Shown: positions 59,994 through 64,000 of the stretch, piece after piece
Position numbering within the stretch: position 1 is the stretch's first letter
Layout: every line of letters starts with the position of its first letter
DNA from: Theristus sp. LFF4_11
Lineage: Eukaryota > Nematoda > Chromadorea > Monhysterida > Xyalidae
Length of the DNA stretch: 64,000 bases
Assembly: GCA_030248135.1 (NCBI GenBank)
Contig: JASANC010005093.1
Location: 40,418-104,417 of the forward strand
Direction: 5' to 3'
Made by a program: the position numbers and the translations under genes
The notes under the pieces: model-generated
What the model was told of the DNA's origin: nothing
Seen by the model: only the letters and a program-made list of their open reading frames with translations
Databases searched by the model: none

Positions 59994-62473
59994 TCAGCCG
60001 AGCGCCACGTCGAGGCACATCATCACGACGAATCCGAGCATCGCGGCGCCGGTGCACAGTTTGCCGTGTCCGTGCTCACGTCCCGCCGGGACGATGTCCT
60101 CGAAGACCACATAGAACATCGTGCCAGCCGCGAAACTCAGCGCATACGGCAGGATCGGTGTCAGATAGCGGATCGCGACAGCGCCTATCAGAGCGGCAAA
60201 CGGCTCCACGCAACCGGACAGCTGGCCGTAGAAGAACGCACGCCAACGCGAATAGCCGAAGCCGACCAGCGGTAGACTGACGGCCATGCCCTCTTGAAAT
60301 GGTTTGGATGGTTTCAAGTGTGCTGTGAAGTGACTTTAGGCGGGACATGGTCAGCACTGGTTTGTGCATATTCTGCAGAAACCCTCTTCTGCATAGGATG
60401 TTGGCCAGGCCGAAATGCAGAGAACCACCGCACATATATAGTTGATTTGATTGGTATTATCATTGGTGTCGAACATTTTCGTCCACCATTCACGGGTTTG
60501 TGTACATTTACATCAACGGGACTACCACAGCGCGTCTACTGTCATTTTAGCTGATCGAATAGTTATTAGTTCCAATGTTGTACTATGGAGTATCCTAGAG
60601 CTACAGTAAAGGAAGGAGAGTAAAGCTGCTCCATCGATCAAACAGCAAACAGTACTGAGAAAACGTTGCTACTAGTTTGCCACCAAAGTTGCTATTAACC
60701 CGACCACACATGTTACAAAATAGTCGCGTTGCTGCTACAATCAAATTCAAGTGTCACATGATTGATTGGTTGTTGTTGTTGGGATTTTTAGGCGATGTTT
60801 TTAGCCAGGGCTAACCCAGAGAAGCGTACAGAACGCCATTGAGTAGGGCGCCCATCGAGTTTTCTGTCATTAAGTGCCTATACACCCCTCGGCGGGGCTC
60901 GATCCCCCGAGCGCACAGACAATAGTCTAACTCACTACCACCAGGCCACGAGGGTGACGATTGATTGATTGTAAGTTCATCTCCGTGGCCACTACTCTCC
61001 AGTACAATAGCAAGTTCAGCAGCCACCAAATAGCACCACCACTCACCGGGCAGATTCTGTATGCCCATGCCAAGCGCCAGCATCAGCGCGCGACTGTAGG
61101 TCGACTCGGCATTCGAACCGATCGCTCCAAACGCCAGCCCGACGGCGGCGCCCTCCGGAATGTTGTGAATGACGATTGCTACTATCAGAAGCATCACACG
61201 ACGCCAGCCGCGGTTGTCGGCGGTGGAAACGGCATCCGACGACGACGCCTTCTCCACGTCGACGTCCGCCTTCTCGTTGGCGGGCGTGGACGGGAGGAAG
61301 CCGTTGTTGGCGCCGCCGAGGATCGGTGGCTCCGCAGGCTCGCCCGGGAAACGCACGGCGCCGTTTAGCTCGAGCTGAGACGGAAGAAACAAACCGGGGT
61401 GGAAACATGTGAATGATGGAGGTGGGAAATGAAAAAATTGGTGAAAAGATGTGGACGAACGCGGGAGTCATAGATACAGTCGAACTCTATAATATGGCGA
61501 ATCAGCTGATTGGTCGACCGAGCGGAGGCTGCTCACACTACGCACCCTTCTGTTTTCGTGGATCTGTATTCTATTGAAACGTGTTTCTTTTGAATGAGTG
61601 TGAATTTCCAGCATTCTTTTCATGCTAGAAATATGAACTGAAAATGTCAGAGACTGCGAAACTCAGAAATTTTTGCACTCAACAGCTCAAAATGCATTTT
61701 TTTGTTTGACGACGACGACGACGACTTAATTTTTCTTGAAAACTGAAAAGAATAACCAACCTCCGTCTGTTCGTGCAGGAATTCGGCGACGTTTTCGCCG
61801 CGATAGCCGAGCCGTTTCAGAAACAAATCGGTCGCGTAGACGAATGCGCAGCCGGTCAAGAAGCCGCCGGCCACCGGCGCCCATGACCAAAGTTTGCCGA
61901 CCGTCTGTTCGGCCATTTCGAGGCCGGGCGCGAGCAGCGACCAGAATGACGCTGCAGTCATGACGCCCGCGGCGAAGCCGAGACTGATGTCTGCGAGAAA
62001 AATCAGCAAGCAATTGTGCGTCAGCAACAAACGCCACGGAAGCCACAACTTGTGACCCACAAGTGCCTTAAGGGGCATTCATGAAGCCGTTTTTAGCGAC
62101 GCATAACTAAAAAACATAGCTACGCGTCACTAAATACTGCTTCATGAATGCCGCCTTATTAGTTTTCGTGGACACGTTTTCTCCGGTTTCGCAAGTGAAA
62201 CGCAACCAATCAAACTGCTTTAAGTTGCATTCATAAACCAGTATTTGGTGACGCGTAACATAGCTACGCGTCACCAAATACTGCTTCATGAATGCAACAC
62301 TAGTGTGGAAAACAAAACAGAACACTCTAAAAACCAATAAGTCATTCACCTAATAGTTTAGCATTTGCCGGTTTCCAACAGCAGAACACAATCGCGGCAC
62401 CAACGGCCGTCATGAACCACGTCCAGCAACCGCCCAGCAGGCCCTGCCAAATCGGCTCGATGCCGTCGATCAT
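59994..62473 (-). CDS. SLC39A11: Zinc transporter ZIP11
   Basis: A complete gene of four exons: 62473-62350, 61990-61761, 61374-61047 and 60292-59994. Phases agree, giving 326 residues, close to the usual ~340. ZIP11 proteins import zinc into the cytosol from the Golgi, nucleus or outside. Exon 1 starts MIDGIEPIWQGLLGGCWTWF; exon 2 has ISLGFAAGVMTAASFWSLLA. Exon 3 has an acidic cytosolic loop and then the TM4 metal-site motif VIHNIPEGAAVGLAFGAIGS. The second metal motif, QNLPEGMAVSLP, is split by intron 3. Exon 4 continues through GQLSGCVEPFAALIGAVAIR, FAAGTMFYVVFEDIVPAGRE and the C-terminal GFVVMMCLDVALG. In the last motif the usual Pro-Glu reads Pro-Ala. Intron 1 holds two hairpin MITEs, and intron 3 a SINE. 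Confidence 0.94.
60770..60958 (-). mobile_element. tRNA-derived SINE, copy 3, with target duplication
   Basis: Full-length minus-strand copy in ZIP11 intron 3. It is bounded by GATTGATTG on both sides (60762-60770 and 60959-60967 approximately), a 9-bp target duplication typical of LINE-mediated insertion. The head has the same box-A and box-B motifs as copies 1 and 2. Confidence 0.9.
61477..61525. mobile_element. Half of a Tc1/mariner-type MITE
   Basis: CAGTCGAACTCTATAATATG followed by AATCAGCTGATTGGTCGACC matches the 5' half of the family. No 3' partner end follows. It lies in ZIP11 intron 2. Confidence 0.75.
62072..62154. mobile_element. Hairpin MITE in ZIP11 intron 1, first copy
   Basis: GGCATTCATGAAGCCGTTTT...AATACTGCTTCATGAATGCC with inner arms TAGCGACGCGTA-like / TACGCGTCACTA. 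It is flanked by TTAA on the left and TTATTA on the right. Confidence 0.85.
62224..62303. mobile_element. Hairpin MITE in ZIP11 intron 1, second copy
   Basis: GCATTCATAAACCAGTATTT...AAATACTGCTTCATGAATGC with arms GGTGACGCGTA / TACGCGTCACC. It lies 70 bp from the first copy. Confidence 0.87.
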
Positions 62474-64000
62474 TTTTTTGGTACTTTTTACTTTTTATTG
62501 TGTTTTTCTTGCATAAAATCAGTAGAATCTGCTGAATTGAAATGGTTTGTAATTAAGTTGATGTGCGAAAAATTGCGCAAGCAACTATTGAAACTGAGAA
62601 AAATTTGAACAGCGAAAAAAAACTCAACGGAATAACGTTAATTCCACGGCGAAAAACACTTCATGAATCGCAAATCAAACTGTTTCAGCACTTTTTCTCG
62701 GAGAGAAAAAAGTTCATTTCGCATTTGGCAATCGTGGGTGGCACATGATGAAGCCCATGTAAAATTGCTGCGTTCATGCGCGCGCGGCATTTTGATTTTT
62801 TGGCAAAAAACAACAACAACAAAACGATAAGAATTGAACAAGCGAAGCTGAAATTGCGGGCGGGCCTGTAGCCAAAACAAGATTGCACACGAAAACAAAC
62901 CGAGCTTCGCCATCGTGCGAGCTGATGTGTGTGCGCTGTGTTGGCTTGGTTAGCTGCGGAGTGACGTCATTCTGGCCTCATTCAGCCTGTTCATGAACGT
63001 CATGCAACGCAACAACGACATAAATAAATGCGCATTTCTGCTGCGTGCGTACGCGCGCGTGCCACTGTGACACACAACAGCGAACGACGATACACACTTT
63101 ACTTTTCAAATGTCCTTTTCTGCACGTACGAAATAGAGAAAAAACATTATTTATCGACTGAATAACATCCGCGCAAGGCATTTTTTTCGATGAAACGCTG
63201 AACTTCTTTGAAAAACTAGTTTATCTTGCGGCGTTTACGACAGCAGGTAAACACGCGTGTTCTCTCATTCTGATTCAGAAACCTGGCCGCATTGTCGCGC
63301 GCCATAAGGCTGCTGTGTCACTTTACGTTTCAAAAAAAATTCAGCGCAAACCGATCATAAAGCTCATCATTAAACGTCTGTCTGCATGAATTGTGAAAAT
63401 AATTCAAACGAAACATTTAGTTGGCTTTATTGACAGCAACCAACGCACGTGGCGTGAGAACGTTAGACAGAAACGCGTTTGAATGTGAAGAAAACTGAAA
63501 CAGCTGAGAGAGAGGAAGAGAGCTGTTTCTCCAAAGCTGAAAATACGTTTAGTTTTATGTTTTTCGGTGTGGAACGGAAAAATAGAATGCGGCACGACAC
63601 CGAACAAAAACGTGTGCTGCTGTGCTTCACGTTCTACGCCTACTCTACTATACACCGATGAATGTTATTGAGAAACAATTTCTGTGGCATTGCGATTCAC
63701 ACAAAAACGTGATTCAGGCTGATGAGCGCACGTGATAAAAGGTAGAAACCGCGTCTATGAAGGTGCAACAGCCGTGTTTTGTGATGCTTGAATAATGCGC
63801 TAAAGTTGTGAAGAAAAGATGATTACCTCTGGGAAAAAAGAACAAAATGTTGCTACAGACATTAGCTATAGACATTATCACATGCATTATAAGCAACATT
63901 TACCTAATGGGTCGATGGTCATATTCATGTCACTATAAGTCACAAGGCAACTGATTATCTGATAAACATTCATTTTCGTACATAAACAACGCCAAATGCA
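62474..64000. other. Upstream region of ZIP11; no gene seen
   Basis: AT-rich sequence to the window end. Short ORFs overlap on both strands and show no domain, splice structure or signal that supports a gene. The ZIP11 promoter should be in the first few hundred bases. Confidence 0.5.

Overview
This is eukaryotic genomic DNA. Genes are split into many exons with GT-AG introns and strong TTTTCAG-type acceptors, separated by AT-rich DNA full of interspersed repeats. The gene content fits an ecdysozoan, most likely a nematode: a tandem DEG/ENaC channel cluster, a membrane-anchored FkbM-type methyltransferase, and poly-T acceptors. That assignment is an inference; no rRNA or mitochondrial marker is present to fix it.

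Layout. 1-2.8 kb: a 149-bp tandem satellite and a second ~173-bp repeat, lying 5' of the last two exons of SRP54 (2799-3556, +), so probably inside an SRP54 intron. 4.4-9.8 kb (+): ten exons of TAF1B, the TFIIB-like RNA polymerase I factor. 9.85-18.16 kb: an intron holding a nested pair of Ty3/gypsy LTR elements. The outer element keeps gag, and the inner one, inserted in the outer 3' LTR, keeps only the end of pol. 18.16-22.7 kb (+): a probable further TAF1B exon and four phase-matched exons that are either its C-terminus or a separate gene. 23.8-28.9 kb (+): a two-membrane-segment, vezatin-like gene. 29.1-30.1 kb (-): a C2H2-like zinc-finger gene, partly resolved. 32.9-35.2 kb (+): a complete FkbM-type methyltransferase gene. 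35.35-37.9 kb (-): a secretory, low-complexity, mucin-like protein with a C-terminal membrane segment. 38.9-55.2 kb (-): three complete DEG/ENaC channel genes (600, 641 and 571 residues) with shared intron positions. 60.0-62.5 kb (-): a complete ZIP11 (SLC39A11) zinc transporter gene.

Repeats are abundant and mostly lie in introns. They include a tRNA-derived SINE family with (CAA)n tails, a second tRNA-like SINE, TA-flanked Tc1/mariner-type MITEs, two groups of hairpin MITEs, TACCGTA-terminated MITEs, and a GGCCGGAATT-repeat inverted element. The genes are ordinary cellular ones (protein targeting, rRNA transcription, adhesion, ion channels, zinc transport) and do not form a pathway. The notable biology is the channel cluster and the record of insertions within introns.
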